From: Phaeodactylibacter xiamenensis
Lineage (GTDB): Bacteria; Bacteroidota; Bacteroidia; Chitinophagales; Saprospiraceae
NCBI RefSeq assembly: GCF_000759025.1
Contig: NZ_JPOS01000033.1
Location: forward strand, 1 to 64,000
Reading direction: 5' to 3'
Length of the DNA stretch: 64,000 bases
Shown: one piece after another, positions 14,377-25,170 of the stretch
How the letters are laid out: the number at the start of each line of letters is the position of its first letter
How positions within the stretch are numbered: position 1 is the first letter of the stretch
Program-made: the position numbers and the translations under genes
Notes under the pieces: generated by a model
What the model was told of the DNA's origin: nothing
Database searches by the model: none
What the model saw: only the letters and a program-made list of their open reading frames with translations

Positions 14377-16584
14377 ATGGGTCAAACGATCACTTATTTA
14401 GTACCCGTCTTTGGTGTACTCGCCCTGTTGTACACCTTCTGGCGCTCTGCCTGGGTGTCTAAGCAGGAAGTTGGAACAGAACGCATGGGCCGTATCGCGG
14501 TGAATATCGCGGATGGCGCTATGGCATTTCTCAAAGCGGAATACCGCGTATTGGCCATCTTCGTACTGGCCGTGGCAATCCTACTGGGCATCAGCGGTAA
14601 TACTGCTGATTCCTCTCCCCTTATCGCTCTGTCTTTCGTACTGGGCGCGATTTGCTCTGCACTGGCAGGGTTTATTGGCATGCGTGTGGCGACTAAAGCC
14701 AACGTGCGCACCACCAACGCTGCTCGTCAGGGGCTGGGCAAAGCACTCGAAATTGCCTTCGCTGGCGGCTCTGTTATGGGCCTCGGTGTGGTTGGTCTTG
14801 GTGTGGTCGGCCTCGGTGTGCTCTTCCTGGGCTACTCCAGCATCGGCTGGGATGTTAACCGCGTGATTACCGTGATCACTGGCTTCTCCTTCGGTGCGTC
14901 CTCTATTGCCCTCTTCGCACGTGTGGGTGGTGGTATCTATACCAAAGCTGCTGACGTGGGCGCCGACCTTGTGGGTAAAGTGGAGGCTGGTATCCCTGAG
15001 GACCACCCTCTGAACCCGGCAACTATCGCCGACAACGTAGGCGACAACGTAGGTGACGTAGCCGGTATGGGCGCTGACCTTTTTGAGTCTTACGTGGGCT
15101 CTATCATCGGTACGATGGTACTGGGTGCTGCGTTCATCGGTTTGACCGGTTTTGAAAATTCAAATGACTTTGGAGGGCTCAATGCCGTGCTTCTGCCACT
15201 GGTACTCGCAAGTGTGGGCATCGTGACCTCTATCCTGGGTACTTTCTTTGTGAAGGTAAAAGAAGGCGGTGACCCTCAGAAAGCCCTGAACCGTGGGGAA
15301 TTTCTGTCTGCCGGTGTGATGCTGGCGGCTACTTTCGCCATCGTTAACTTTATGCTGCCTGCAGAATGGACTTTCGAAGGCACCACTTACACCTCTATGG
15401 GGGTATTCTGGGCGGTGATCTTCGGTCTTGCCGGCGGTTTGCTCATCGGTATGATTACGGAATACTACACGGGTACCGGTACCAAGCCGGTAAAGAGCAT
15501 CGTGGACCAGTCTCTGACGGGTGCGGCGACTAACATCATCGCTGGTCTTGGTGTGGGTATGCAGTCAACGGCTATCCCTATTCTGATCCTGGCAGTTGCT
15601 ATCGTAGGTTCTTACTCTTTTGCTGGCCTGTATGGTATCGCAATTGCTGCAGTAGGTATGCTTTCCAATACCGGCATTCAGCTGGCGGTAGATGCTTATG
15701 GCCCGATTTCCGACAACGCCGGCGGTATCGCTGAAATGGCGGAGCTGCCAAAAGAAGTGCGCGAGCGTACAGATAAGCTTGATGCAGTAGGTAACACTAC
15801 GGCTGCAATTGGTAAAGGTTTCGCAATCGGTTCTGCGGCACTTACTGCCCTGGCACTCTTTGCTGCCTTCATCACTGCGTACAACCTCAGTCACCCGGAT
15901 GCAAGACTAACCAGCATCAACATCACCAGCCCTTATGTCATGGCGGCCCTGTTTGTGGGCGGTATGTTGCCTTTCCTGTTCTCTGCCCTCTCTATGGGTG
16001 CAGTGGGCCGTGCGGCAATGGATATGATTCAGGAGGTGCGCCGTCAGTTCAAGTCTATCCCTGAGCTGACTGCAGCGCTTGACGTAATGCGCAAAAACGA
16101 CGGCAAAGACTTCGCTGACTGGAGCGATGCCGATCAGAAGACCTTCGAAGCAGCCGACGGCAAGGCCGAATATGGCAAGTGTGTGGAAATCTCCACTGCG
16201 GCTTCTATCCGCGAGATGGTGCGCCCTGGCCTGCTGGCCGTACTGGCACCGGTCGTGGTTGGCCTGACGCCTGGCCTGGTAGGCCTGGGTAGCCAACTGG
16301 GTGCAGAAATGCTTGGCGGCCTCCTCGCAGGTGTTACCGTAACCGGTGTACTCATGGCCATCTTCCAGTCTAACGCTGGCGGTGCATGGGACAACGCCAA
16401 GAAAATGTTTGAAGAAGGGGTGGATATCAACGGCGAAATGTACTACAAGGGTTCTGACCCCCACAAAGCAACCGTTGTTGGTGATACCGTGGGTGACCCG
16501 TTCAAGGATACTTCCGGCCCATCACTGAACATTCTGCTGAAGCTGATGTCTGTGGTCGCACTGGTAATTGCGCCACTGCTGTAA
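14377..16584 (+). CDS. hppA: Membrane-bound proton/sodium-translocating pyrophosphatase, K+-dependent type
   Basis: The 735-residue protein has about 16 membrane segments. It hydrolyses pyrophosphate in the cytoplasm and pumps H+ and/or Na+ outwards. Signature motifs are present: [36 protein letters not shown], and the C-terminal [15 protein letters not shown] and [20 protein letters not shown], which hold the acidic metal-PPi ligands. The stretch [14 protein letters not shown] has Ala where K+-independent enzymes have Lys, so this should be a K+-stimulated enzyme. Choice of pumped ion cannot be read with certainty. It recovers energy from PPi made in biosynthesis. It is a single-gene unit with its own promoter and a strong terminator at 16606-16640. 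Confidence 0.95.
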   Translation: MGQTITYLVPVFGVLALLYTFWRSAWVSKQEVGTERMGRIAVNIADGAMAFLKAEYRVLAIFVLAVAILLGISGNTADSSPLIALSFVLGAICSALAGFIGMRVATKANVRTTNAARQGLGKALEIAFAGGSVMGLGVVGLGVVGLGVLFLGYSSIGWDVNRVITVITGFSFGASSIALFARVGGGIYTKAADVGADLVGKVEAGIPEDHPLNPATIADNVGDNVGDVAGMGADLFESYVGSIIGTMVLGAAFIGLTGFENSNDFGGLNAVLLPLVLASVGIVTSILGTFFVKVKEGGDPQKALNRGEFLSAGVMLAATFAIVNFMLPAEWTFEGTTYTSMGVFWAVIFGLAGGLLIGMITEYYTGTGTKPVKSIVDQSLTGAATNIIAGLGVGMQSTAIPILILAVAIVGSYSFAGLYGIAIAAVGMLSNTGIQLAVDAYGPISDNAGGIAEMAELPKEVRERTDKLDAVGNTTAAIGKGFAIGSAALTALALFAAFITAYNLSHPDARLTSINITSPYVMAALFVGGMLPFLFSALSMGAVGRAAMDMIQEVRRQFKSIPELTAALDVMRKNDGKDFADWSDADQKTFEAADGKAEYGKCVEISTAASIREMVRPGLLAVLAPVVVGLTPGLVGLGSQLGAEMLGGLLAGVTVTGVLMAIFQSNAGGAWDNAKKMFEEGVDINGEMYYKGSDPHKATVVGDTVGDPFKDTSGPSLNILLKLMSVVALVIAPLL

Positions 16585-16605
16585 TCTCAGCGAAGGAATA
16601 ATTGT

Positions 16606-16640
16606 AACAGCCCCGGTAGAATGACGCTACCGGGGCTGTT
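16606..16640 (+). terminator. Rho-independent terminator of hppA
   Basis: AACAGCCCCGGTA (16606-16618) and TACCGGGGCTGTT (16628-16640) form a perfect 13-bp stem with a 9-base loop, followed by CTGTTT. It lies 22 bp after the hppA stop. Confidence 0.85.
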
Positions 16641-16887
16641 CTGTTTGGGGCTGGCACAACTTCTTTTCTGGTTTTATCGTTACCTTTTCGATAATTTGGC
16701 ACTGGATTTGTTACCATACCGTTAAAGCAACACCCGTGCAGGTACGATTATTCCCTTTTCTTGTTGAATGAAGTATATTTATTCGTTGAATTGCCTAGCA
16801 GAAAAAATTAGCAGAATAATCTAAGACAGCTGGCACCGGATATTGCTACTTGCAAACCGTGCATTAATCCAGAAAGCACACCTTAGG

Positions 16888-19011
16888 ATGTCAATAAAGA
16901 AATTTATCATGAAGTACAGAGGTCAGATCTTCTTCTCCGTTTTGTTAGTCGCCCTACTTGCCGCGGCTTACTACCCGCAACCCAATAATGCTGAAAAGGA
17001 AGCTGTTCTGATGCAGGCCGTATTGAGCGGTTTCGGACAGCTGCATTATCAGCCGAAGGATATCAATGACGATTTCTCCAGTCAGATTTTTGATTTTTAC
17101 CTCGATCAGGTCGATGGTGGCCGCCGGTTCCTGACACAGGAAGATATTGCTAAGCTTGAAGGCTACCGCACGAGTATTGATGATCAGGCGCAGGCCGGGC
17201 AGTTCGAATTTTTCGATGCCTCTGTTCAAATGCTGGAGGCCGCTCTTGATAAAACACAGGGTTATTACCGGGAAATGCTGGAGACGCCTTTTGATTATGA
17301 TACCAACGAATTTATTGAGCTGGATGGCGATAAGAAGCCCTTCGCTCAGCATGACGACGAGCTGAAGGAGTACTGGCGTAAGTACCTGAAGTACGAAACG
17401 GTAGAGCGCATCGTCAACAAAACCAAAGAAGAGGAAAAGAAAGGGGAAGAGGAAGCCCCAAAGTCCTTTGAAGAAATTGAGCAGGAATCCCGCAAAGAAG
17501 TCCTGGAATTTCTGGACGACTGGTACGGCCGTATGCGCAAACTGAAGCGGGAAGACCGCCTGAGTGTTTACCTCAATACCTTCACGCATATATTCGACCC
17601 GCACTCCGAGTACTATCAGCCCATTGATAAAGAAAACTTCAATATCCGCTTCAGTGGCCGGCTGGAAGGCATTGGCGCCACTCTGCGTACTGAGGATGAT
17701 TATACCAAAGTGGTGAGTATCGTAGTTGGTGGGCCGGCATGGAAACAAAAAGAGCTGGATGAAAACGACGTCATCCTGAAGGTTAAGCAGGAGGATGAAG
17801 ACGAGCCTAAGGATATTGCAGGCATGGTCATCAACGATGTGGTGCAGCTCATCCGTGGGGACAAAGGTACCAAGGTGACCTTAACAGTAAAGAAGATCGA
17901 TGGCAGTGTGAAAGATATAACGATCACCCGCGATGTAGTCGTCCTGGAAGAGCAGTTTGCAAAATCACTCATCCTGGAAGGGGAGGAAGGCAGCGAAGAG
18001 CGTATTGGATACATCCTGCTGCCCTCGTTCTATGCAGATTTTCAGAATAAAAACGGGCGCTTCTGCTCTACGGATGTGGCAGCAGAAATCGAGAAGCTCA
18101 AAGCTAAAAATGTAGATGGCATCATCCTGGACCTGCGCTACAACGGTGGGGGTTCCCTGCGGGATGTGGTCAAAATGACTGGCCTGTTCATTGAGAAAGG
18201 TCCGATTGTACAGGTGAAATCCCGTATTTCGGACCCTGAAGTGCTGAAAGACTCCGATTCGCGTGTGCAGTATGATGGCCCGCTCGTAGTTATGGTCAAT
18301 TCTTACAGTGCTTCTGCCTCGGAAATTCTGGCAGCAGCCTTGCAGGACTACGGCCGGGCGGTGATTGTAGGTAGCCCTTCCACTTTCGGTAAAGGCACCG
18401 TGCAGCGCTTTATCGACCTGGACCGCACGATCCGTGGCTTCAATGAGTTGAAGCCACTGGGCGAAATCAAGCTGACCACTCAGAAGTTCTACCGCGTCAA
18501 TGGCGGTTCCACCCAGCTCAAAGGCGTGACGCCGGACATTATCCTGCCAGACAATTTCTTCTACATCAAGACCGGCGAGCGCGACCGGGAGTATGCCATG
18601 GAGTGGACGGAAATCGACCCTGTGGAGTACGATCAGGATGTGCTGCAGGTGGATAACATCAGCAAGCTGCGCCGCCGCAGTGAAAAGCGGATTGAAGAAA
18701 ATGCGGCTTTCCAGAAAATCCTGGCTAATGCCAAGCGCGTAGAGCAGCAGCGCGAAGAGTCTGCCTACCCGATTGGGCTGGAGGCCTACCGCGAAATGCG
18801 CGAAAAACGTCAGGAACAGGCCGATGAGTTTGATGGCGTCATGGATCAGGTGGTCCTGGAGAATATCTCCAACCTGGAGGAAGACCTGCCTGGCATCGAA
18901 GCCGACGAGTCCAAAAAAGCCCGTAATGACGAGTGGCTGGAAAGTGTCTCCAAAGACATTTACATCAAGGAAACACTGGCGATCATGCATGATATGATCA
19001 AAGAGAAATAG
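16888..19011 (+). CDS. prc: C-terminal processing peptidase (tail-specific protease, S41)
   Basis: A secreted or membrane-anchored periplasmic serine protease that degrades proteins marked by their C-terminus. ATG at 16888 (MSIKKFIMKYRGQIFFSVLL) gives a normal signal anchor; in-frame ATGs at 16843 and 16909 are alternatives. Order of domains, numbered from 16843: N-terminal Tsp domain (50-250), PDZ (about 270-365, GRLEGIGATLRTEDDYTKVV), S41 core (380-560) and a C-terminal DUF3340-like helical region. The catalytic pair is visible as S491 in NSYSASASEILAAAL and K517 in STFGKGTVQ, with spacing that fits Prc/Tsp. An acidic-basic insertion (TKEEEKKGEEEAPKSFEEI) lies near 195-213. About 700 residues is typical. 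A terminator follows at 19032. Confidence 0.93.
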   Translation: MSIKKFIMKYRGQIFFSVLLVALLAAAYYPQPNNAEKEAVLMQAVLSGFGQLHYQPKDINDDFSSQIFDFYLDQVDGGRRFLTQEDIAKLEGYRTSIDDQAQAGQFEFFDASVQMLEAALDKTQGYYREMLETPFDYDTNEFIELDGDKKPFAQHDDELKEYWRKYLKYETVERIVNKTKEEEKKGEEEAPKSFEEIEQESRKEVLEFLDDWYGRMRKLKREDRLSVYLNTFTHIFDPHSEYYQPIDKENFNIRFSGRLEGIGATLRTEDDYTKVVSIVVGGPAWKQKELDENDVILKVKQEDEDEPKDIAGMVINDVVQLIRGDKGTKVTLTVKKIDGSVKDITITRDVVVLEEQFAKSLILEGEEGSEERIGYILLPSFYADFQNKNGRFCSTDVAAEIEKLKAKNVDGIILDLRYNGGGSLRDVVKMTGLFIEKGPIVQVKSRISDPEVLKDSDSRVQYDGPLVVMVNSYSASASEILAAALQDYGRAVIVGSPSTFGKGTVQRFIDLDRTIRGFNELKPLGEIKLTTQKFYRVNGGSTQLKGVTPDIILPDNFFYIKTGERDREYAMEWTEIDPVEYDQDVLQVDNISKLRRRSEKRIEENAAFQKILANAKRVEQQREESAYPIGLEAYREMREKRQEQADEFDGVMDQVVLENISNLEEDLPGIEADESKKARNDEWLESVSKDIYIKETLAIMHDMIKEK

Positions 19012-19031
19012 GCTTTTGGGCCCCTCAGCTT

Positions 19032-19073
19032 CGGAGGCTTTTCTACCTGGGTGGGAAAGCCTCCGTTTTTTTT
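19032..19073 (+). terminator. Rho-independent terminator of the protease gene
   Basis: CGGAGGCTTTT (19032-19042) pairs with GAAAGCCTCCG (19055-19065), followed by a run of eight or nine T. It lies 20 bp after the stop codon. Confidence 0.85.
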
Positions 19074-19104
19074 CGGCACAGGGGGCAACTGCTTAAGTCT
19101 TTTG

Positions 19105-19112
19105 TACTTTTG
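19105..19112 (+). promoter_or_regulatory. Possible -7 box of the ABC-F gene
   Basis: TACTTTTG fits TAnnTTTG and lies 27 bp before the GTG start. No clear -33 TTG at 17-23 bp distance is visible, so the call is weak. Confidence 0.35.
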
Positions 19113-19138
19113 CATATTCATTCACAGAATCCATAAGC

Positions 19139-21013
19139 GTGAATTATCTCAACCTCGAAGACGTCACAAAAATGTACGGAGAGAAAGTTCTCTTCGACAA
19201 TATTTCCCTGCAGGTTAATCAGGGGCAAAAGATCGCATTGGTCGCCAAAAACGGATCGGGGAAAACCACGCTGCTCCGGGTGATCGCCGGCGAAGAAGCG
19301 CCGGAAGGAGAGGCCGCCAAAGTCTACCTGCACAAGGATGTACGCATTGGCTTCCTGAATCAGGACCCTGAGTTTTTCGAGGAACATACTATTCTGGAGG
19401 CTGTACTGGATTCAGACAATGCTATGATTCAGGCCGTGCGGGCATACGAGTATGCTATGCTTTTTCCGGACGATACTGAGGCCATGCACAAAGCCATCGC
19501 TAAGATGGATACCCTGAAAGCCTGGGATTTTGAAGCCCGCATTCGGGAAGTGCTGACCAAGCTGGAAGTCAGCGACCTGAATAAATTGGTCAAAAACCTC
19601 TCCGGAGGGCAGAAAAAACGCCTGGCCCTGGCTAAGCTCATCATCGAAGAGCCGGAATTCCTCATTCTCGATGAGCCGACCAACCACCTCGACCTCGACA
19701 TGATCGAGTGGCTGGAGGAATACCTGCAGCAGCCACGCATCACCTTGTTCATGGTGACGCACGACCGCTACTTCCTGGAGCGGGTCTGTGACATCATTGT
19801 AGAGCTGGACCTGGGCAAGCTCTACCGCTACACTGGTAACTACAGTGAATTTTTGGAAAAGAAGACGACCCGCCATGATGTGGAGTCTGCCACGCTGGAG
19901 AAAAGCAAGAAACTGCTCAAACGGGAACTGGACTGGGTACGCCGCATGCCCAAAGCCCGGGGTACCAAAGCCAAGTCCCGGGTGGATGCCTTCCACGACC
20001 TGAAAGATGAGGTCTCACAGCAGCGTATTGATGAAGAGATGAAGATCGACATCAAGGGGCAGCGCATGGGCAAAAAAGTGCTGGAAGCCCACAACATCAG
20101 CAAGGCCTACGATGACAAAGTGCTGGTGGACGGCTTTACCTACAAGTTCCGAAAAGGGGAGCGCGCAGGCATCGTTGGGCCGAACGGGGTCGGTAAATCC
20201 ACTTTCCTGAAATTGCTCACGAATGAAATTCGCACAGATAGCGGCAAGGTCGTGGTGGGCGGAAATACCGTCTTTGGCTACTATACTCAGGACGGCATCC
20301 AACTCAAAGAAAATAAGCGGGTTATTGATGTGATTCAGGACATTGCTGAGTTTATCCCCATGGAAAAAGGGCAGAAACTGACCGCACCTCAGCTACTGGA
20401 GCGTTTTATGTTCAACCGCAAGCAGCAGCAGGTATACGTTTCTGAGCTCAGTGGTGGAGAACGCCGCCGCCTGTACCTGCTCACTGTCCTTATGGCCAAC
20501 CCCAACTTCCTTATTCTTGATGAGCCTACCAATGACCTGGACATCATGACGCTCAATGTGCTGGAAGATTTCCTGATGGATTTCCCGGGCTGTGTGCTGA
20601 TCGTCTCCCACGACCGCTACTTCATGGACAAAATCGTGGAGCATCTCTTCGTTTTTGAAGGCAACGGAAAAATCCGTGACTTCCCGGGCAGTTATACCCG
20701 TTACCGGGAGGTAAAAAAGGAAGAAGACCGGGAAAAAGCCCGCCTGGCCAAGGAAGCAGAAGCCTCCACGCCTGTTGCGCCAAAGCCAAAATCTAAAGCC
20801 ACGGCCCTGAGTCAGGATGAACGTAAAGAGTTGAAGCGGCTGGAAAAGAAAATTCTGAAACTGGAAGAAAAAAAGACGGAGCTAACTGAGCAGTTTAATG
20901 ACACAAGCCTGAGTGCTGAGCAAATTACAGATTTGTCGAAGGAGCTGAGTGATGTCAATGATGAGCTGGAAGAGCTGGAGCTCCGGTGGATGGAGCTGGC
21001 TGAAATGGCCTGA
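19139..21013 (+). CDS. ABC-F family ATP-binding protein (Uup-like)
   Basis: A 624-residue cytoplasmic protein with two ATP-binding cassettes and no membrane segments, so it is a ribosome-associated ABC-F protein rather than a transporter. Cassette 1 has Walker A AKNGSGKTTLLRV, signature LSGGQKKRLALAKLI and Walker B LILDEPTNHLDL; cassette 2 has GPNGVGKSTFLKLL, LSGGERRRLYLL and LILDEPTNDLDI. The linker between them (RELDWVRRMPKARGTKAKSR) and the lysine/glutamate-rich C-terminal coiled coil from about residue 545 are as in Uup, which is linked to ribosome and DNA-structure functions. The start codon is GTG at 19139; MNYLNLEDVTKMYGEKVLFD is the usual beginning. The next gene starts 28 bp after the stop and may be cotranscribed. 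Confidence 0.92.
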   Translation: MNYLNLEDVTKMYGEKVLFDNISLQVNQGQKIALVAKNGSGKTTLLRVIAGEEAPEGEAAKVYLHKDVRIGFLNQDPEFFEEHTILEAVLDSDNAMIQAVRAYEYAMLFPDDTEAMHKAIAKMDTLKAWDFEARIREVLTKLEVSDLNKLVKNLSGGQKKRLALAKLIIEEPEFLILDEPTNHLDLDMIEWLEEYLQQPRITLFMVTHDRYFLERVCDIIVELDLGKLYRYTGNYSEFLEKKTTRHDVESATLEKSKKLLKRELDWVRRMPKARGTKAKSRVDAFHDLKDEVSQQRIDEEMKIDIKGQRMGKKVLEAHNISKAYDDKVLVDGFTYKFRKGERAGIVGPNGVGKSTFLKLLTNEIRTDSGKVVVGGNTVFGYYTQDGIQLKENKRVIDVIQDIAEFIPMEKGQKLTAPQLLERFMFNRKQQQVYVSELSGGERRRLYLLTVLMANPNFLILDEPTNDLDIMTLNVLEDFLMDFPGCVLIVSHDRYFMDKIVEHLFVFEGNGKIRDFPGSYTRYREVKKEEDREKARLAKEAEASTPVAPKPKSKATALSQDERKELKRLEKKILKLEEKKTELTEQFNDTSLSAEQITDLSKELSDVNDELEELELRWMELAEMA

Positions 21014-21041
21014 TTTTCTCTGAGCAGAACCTTTGTAGTGC

Positions 21042-22430
21042 ATGATCATTAAGTACAGTAGCCTGGTTATTTTTCCATTGATGCTGCTTTTGCTGGCACC
21101 CGAGAGCAACCGGCAGAAAGCCGCCTTTCGTGCGCACTACAAGGGCATGTTGCTGTACTCAGAAGCCCACTATGAGCGGGCTGTCAGCCACTTTGAGAAA
21201 GCCCACAGCATCATTCCGGACAATTACAATTTCAACCTTTCCCTCGCCCTGGCGCTGAGCCGGGTTGGCCGGGCGGACGAAGGGCTGGGACTGCTGCAAA
21301 AGAGCGATATCCTGCTCCGGTCCGGCGACCCTGACCTCGCGCAAAAGGAATCTACACGCTATTTCCTCAAGGGCATGGTTCTGCTTTACGCTGACCGGGC
21401 AGGGCAGGCTTTACAACCACTGGAAAAGAGCATTGGCTTACAGGAAAAACTGGGAGACCCCAAGCGGTTATCCATTTATTACAACGCGTTGGGCTACGCT
21501 ACCATGCTCAATCAGGGGGGCAGCGACCACGGCAGCGATACCCTGGGCTGGCACTACCACGTACACCGGCGCGACTTGATCCGCTCTCTTGGCTATTTTG
21601 ATCAGGCGGTGAAGTACGACACGAAAAATGCTGCAGCCCTTTACAACTACTTCCTGGTGCGCGACACCCTCGGCATGGAGGGAATGAAAGACTACTATGC
21701 GCAACAGGATTCTGCGGGCCCAAAGCCGGTAGGGGAGCTCCCCGGCAATACGAACCGGACCCTGGAGTTTACCGACTACGAGGAGCTGCTCTTTCTGCTC
21801 GATTTATCCGGGTCCATGGTAATGGAGAAAGTGCCTTGTATGGGTACCACCCGGTTTGAAGTGATGAAACAGACGGCCTTGTTCATTCTGGATAGCCTTC
21901 CGGAGGCCACTCAACTCGGTCTGGGCAGCATAGATGGGGACTGCTGGACGGAGCCCAAAGCCTGGGATGCGGTGGGGGCGCTGAGCCGTTACGATATGCG
22001 CTACCGGCTGCGATTCCTGGTACCCAATGGCACTACACCGCTCCTCGAGCGCCTGCAAGCCAGCCCGGAGCTGTTTTCAGACGATGCGCAAACCCGGAAG
22101 TCGATCTTCCTTATCAGTGATGGAGCCAACGTTTGCCGGGCCGATGGGGAAGACATCTGTGAGTGGGCCAGCCGTTTGTCCAGCCGGAAAATCACTATCA
22201 ATATCCTCACTTTTCTGGATGCTACGGAGAGCAACACCAACGCATTCGCGGAATACGCCTGCCTTGCCGACAATACCGGAGGCGACATCCTCTACATGGA
22301 CAACTACCGCTGCGGGTACGAGTACTTTGGCGCCTCTATGGTGGAAGGCTGCCTGCCCCGTATCCCCAATTTGCGCAAGGTCACCTGCTGGGGGCGTGCC
22401 TACCAAAACCTATGGGCGGTGGAACGATAG
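21042..22430 (+). CDS. TPR and von Willebrand factor type A domain protein
   Basis: A 462-residue protein with an N-terminal hydrophobic segment (MIIKYSSLVIFPLMLLLLAP) that acts as signal or anchor, so the body is probably periplasmic. Residues 30-215 hold tetratricopeptide-like repeats (HYERAVSHFEKAHSIIPDNY). From about 248 a VWA domain starts with LLFLLDLSGSMVMEK; the metal-ion (MIDAS) residues are D-x-S-x-S, the threonine in NGTTPLLE, and the aspartate in LISDGANVC. The C-terminal part is rich in cysteines (CMG, CWT, CRADGEDICEW, CLAD, CGYE, GCL, VTCWG), suggesting disulfides outside the cytoplasm. It resembles stress or surface assembly VWA proteins; the partner is unknown. Only 28 bp separate it from the ABC-F gene. 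Confidence 0.75.
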   Translation: MIIKYSSLVIFPLMLLLLAPESNRQKAAFRAHYKGMLLYSEAHYERAVSHFEKAHSIIPDNYNFNLSLALALSRVGRADEGLGLLQKSDILLRSGDPDLAQKESTRYFLKGMVLLYADRAGQALQPLEKSIGLQEKLGDPKRLSIYYNALGYATMLNQGGSDHGSDTLGWHYHVHRRDLIRSLGYFDQAVKYDTKNAAALYNYFLVRDTLGMEGMKDYYAQQDSAGPKPVGELPGNTNRTLEFTDYEELLFLLDLSGSMVMEKVPCMGTTRFEVMKQTALFILDSLPEATQLGLGSIDGDCWTEPKAWDAVGALSRYDMRYRLRFLVPNGTTPLLERLQASPELFSDDAQTRKSIFLISDGANVCRADGEDICEWASRLSSRKITINILTFLDATESNTNAFAEYACLADNTGGDILYMDNYRCGYEYFGASMVEGCLPRIPNLRKVTCWGRAYQNLWAVER

Positions 22431-22491
22431 GCAGAAAAGTGCAAACCGGCAAAACAATATTTCGGTCCATCCTATCTATATTACATATGCA

Positions 22492-22522
22492 TTGCCAAAA
22501 AGAGGTAAAAATTGTACATTTG
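22492..22522 (+). promoter_or_regulatory. Aconitase promoter (Bacteroidota type)
   Basis: TTG at 22492-22494, then exactly 20 bp, then TACATTTG at 22515-22522. Both boxes and the spacing fit the consensus. It lies 266 bp before the ATG. Confidence 0.7.
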
Positions 22523-22788
22523 CCTACCTTTCAAAATCCTTGGAAAAATAAGGGTTTTACCCCGGTCCGCCTGCTTGTTTTTAACAGGGAGCACTACTGA
22601 AGGCAGCTATTGAAAACACCAAATAAAAAACCGCGTAGGGCATGAACGCATGCCTGACGAATTGAGCCGCAAATTTTGACCGTTTAAGACCCGTCAACAA
22701 AAGCGGTTCAGGCGTGAAAAGACTATCAGATAATCCGGTCTAGTCGCACTAGTCCCACATTACAATAAACAAATTAAATTCATCTGCT
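22523..22788 (+). other. Long untranslated leader of the aconitase gene
   Basis: If the promoter at 22492-22522 is used, the mRNA has a leader of about 255 bases. No coding frame of note and no riboswitch class that I recognise is visible. A second promoter nearer the gene cannot be excluded. Confidence 0.4.
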
Positions 22789-25068
22789 ATGCCATTCGAT
22801 CTCGATATGATCAAGGCAGTGTATAAAGCACTGCCTGCGCGAGTAGAGGAAGCCAGGAAAACCCTTGGCCGCCCGCTCACCCTTACTGAAAAAATCCTCT
22901 ATACCCACCTGCACCCTGAGTCGCCGTTGCAAAATTATTCCCGTGCCAAAGACTACGTTTTCTTTGCGCCTGACCGGGTTGCTATGCAGGATGCGACCGC
23001 ACAAATGGCACTGTTGCAGTTTATGATGGCTGGCCGCGATAACGTCGCTGTCCCTTCCACCGTGCACTGTGACCACCTCATTCAGGCCGAAGAGGGCGCT
23101 GCACAGGACCTCGCCAAAGCTAACGACGTGAATAAGGAAGTATACGACTTCCTGTCTTCTGTGTCCAACAAGTATGGTATTGGTTTCTGGAAGCCGGGCG
23201 CGGGTATTATCCACCAAATTGTGCTTGAGAACTACGCTTTCCCCGGTGGTATGATGATCGGTACCGACTCTCACACCCCTAATGCAGGTGGTTTGGGTAT
23301 GGTTGCGATTGGCGTGGGCGGTGCGGATGCCGTAGACGTTATGGCTGGCATGCCCTGGGAACTCAAGATGCCTAAAGTAATCGGCGTGAAGCTGACCGGC
23401 AAGATGAGTGGCTGGACTTCTGCCAAGGACGTCATCCTTAAAGTGGCGGGTATCCTGACTGTGAAAGGCGGTACTGGTGCCATCGTTGAATACTTCGGTG
23501 ATGGCGCAGAGTCGCTGTCTTGTACCGGAAAAGGCACGATCTGTAATATGGGTGCCGAAATTGGCGCGACCACCTCGACCTTTGGTTACGATGAGGCTAT
23601 GGGCCGCTACCTGCGTGCTACAGAGCGTGCCGAAGTTGCCGACCTTGCGGATGGCGTGAAAGAGCACCTCACCGGTGATGCCGAGTGCTACGCTAATCCG
23701 GAAAAATATTTCGACCAGGTGATTGAAATCAACCTGTCTGAGCTGGAGCCACATATCAATGGCCCTTATACCCCGGATTTGGCATGGCCAATTTCCAAGT
23801 TTGCTCAGGCCGTAAAGGAAAATAACTACCCGCAAAAGCTAGAGGTAGGGCTGATCGGTTCCTGCACCAACTCCTCTTATGAAGACCTCGACCGGGCGGC
23901 CTCTCTGGCACGTCAGGCGGTGGATAAGAAGCTCAAGGTGAAATCGGAGTTCACGGTGACGCCGGGCTCTGAGCAAATCCGCTTTACGGTAGACCGTGAT
24001 GGTCAACTTCAGGACTTTGAGAAGATGGGCGGCGTTGTGCTGGCTAACGCTTGCGGGCCGTGTATCGGTCAGTGGGCTCGCCACACCGATGACCCCAACC
24101 GGGCAAACTCCATCATCACCTCTTTCAACCGGAACTTCTCCAAGCGTAACGACGGTAACCCGCAGACCCGCTCCTTCGTGGCCTCTCCGGAGATTGTGAC
24201 GGCGATGGCCATTGCCGGTGACCTGACCTTCAACCCGCTGACAGATACGTTGAAGAACGAAAACGGGGAGGATGTGAAGCTGGACCCACCCACTGGCGTT
24301 GAACTGCCAGCCAAGGGCTTTGCCGTTGAGGATGCCGGGTTTATACCACCTGCTGCTGATGGTAGTGGTATTGAGGTAAAGGTAGATCCCAATTCAGACC
24401 GCCTGGAGCTGCTAACCCCATTTAAGCCGATCACTCAGGAGCAGCTGAAAGGCATGCGCCTGCTGATCAAAGCAAAGGGTAAGTGTACAACGGACCACAT
24501 TTCTATGGCGGGCCCATGGTTGAAGTACCGTGGCCACCTGGATAACATCTCCAACAACTGCTTCATCGGCGCCATCAACTTCTTCAATGGCGAAATGAAC
24601 AAGGTTGCGAACTACGTGGACAGTGAGGACGAAGCGGAATACCTGGGTGTGCCAGACTCTGCACGCAAGTACAAAGCCGCAGGCATCAGCACCGTGGTAT
24701 TCGGTGAGGAAAACTACGGTGAAGGTTCTTCCCGTGAGCACGCTGCTATGGAGCCGCGCCACCTGGGGGTCCGTGCGGTGATTGTGAAGTCTTTCGCACG
24801 TATCCACGAGACCAACCTGAAGAAGCAGGGCATGCTGGCTCTCACTTTCGTTAATCCGGATGATTACGAAAAAGTACGGCAGGACGACAAAATCGATATC
24901 CTCGGCTTCAATGAGATGGCACCGGATAAGAACCTGACCGTGAAGCTGCACCACAAGGATGGCTCAACGGAAGAGTTCGAGGTAGCACACACCTACAATC
25001 AGGCGCAGATCGATTGGGTAAGCGCGGGTTCTGCACTGAACAAAATCCGGGAGGAACTGGCGAGCTAA
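22789..25068 (+). CDS. acn: Aconitate hydratase (mitochondrial-type aconitase)
   Basis: The enzyme isomerises citrate to isocitrate through cis-aconitate in the TCA cycle and carries a [4Fe-4S] cluster. At 759 residues it has the length of the mitochondrial-type (not the 890-residue AcnA) enzyme. Cluster ligands are visible: C in [13 protein letters not shown] and two C in [13 protein letters not shown]. Other conserved blocks are [54 protein letters not shown], and the swivel domain's [20 protein letters not shown] with [17 protein letters not shown] at 22789 begins [16 protein letters not shown]. It is a single-gene unit between its own promoter and a terminator at 25104-25140. Confidence 0.96.
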   Translation: MPFDLDMIKAVYKALPARVEEARKTLGRPLTLTEKILYTHLHPESPLQNYSRAKDYVFFAPDRVAMQDATAQMALLQFMMAGRDNVAVPSTVHCDHLIQAEEGAAQDLAKANDVNKEVYDFLSSVSNKYGIGFWKPGAGIIHQIVLENYAFPGGMMIGTDSHTPNAGGLGMVAIGVGGADAVDVMAGMPWELKMPKVIGVKLTGKMSGWTSAKDVILKVAGILTVKGGTGAIVEYFGDGAESLSCTGKGTICNMGAEIGATTSTFGYDEAMGRYLRATERAEVADLADGVKEHLTGDAECYANPEKYFDQVIEINLSELEPHINGPYTPDLAWPISKFAQAVKENNYPQKLEVGLIGSCTNSSYEDLDRAASLARQAVDKKLKVKSEFTVTPGSEQIRFTVDRDGQLQDFEKMGGVVLANACGPCIGQWARHTDDPNRANSIITSFNRNFSKRNDGNPQTRSFVASPEIVTAMAIAGDLTFNPLTDTLKNENGEDVKLDPPTGVELPAKGFAVEDAGFIPPAADGSGIEVKVDPNSDRLELLTPFKPITQEQLKGMRLLIKAKGKCTTDHISMAGPWLKYRGHLDNISNNCFIGAINFFNGEMNKVANYVDSEDEAEYLGVPDSARKYKAAGISTVVFGEENYGEGSSREHAAMEPRHLGVRAVIVKSFARIHETNLKKQGMLALTFVNPDDYEKVRQDDKIDILGFNEMAPDKNLTVKLHHKDGSTEEFEVAHTYNQAQIDWVSAGSALNKIREELAS

Positions 25069-25103
25069 GCCTGTTGCTCTGTTGAGATAATTTGAAAAAA
25101 AGT

Positions 25104-25140
25104 AAGCCATCCCAGGCAAATGCCTTGGGATGGCTTCTTT
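25104..25140 (+). terminator. Rho-independent terminator of the aconitase gene
   Basis: AAGCCATCCCA (25104-25114) pairs with TGGGATGGCTT (25126-25136); the loop ends (GGCA/TGCC) can extend the stem. CTTT follows, and an A-run lies on the other side, so it may work in both directions, also ending the minus-strand gene beyond it. Confidence 0.8.
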
Positions 25141-25170
25141 AATGATTGGGGTATATAGGTCAGGTGTTTT

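Noticed and set aside
17965-18990. Long minus-strand open frame (341 codons) over the protease gene
   Set aside because: It is antisense to the well-conserved S41 and C-terminal domains and resembles no protein.
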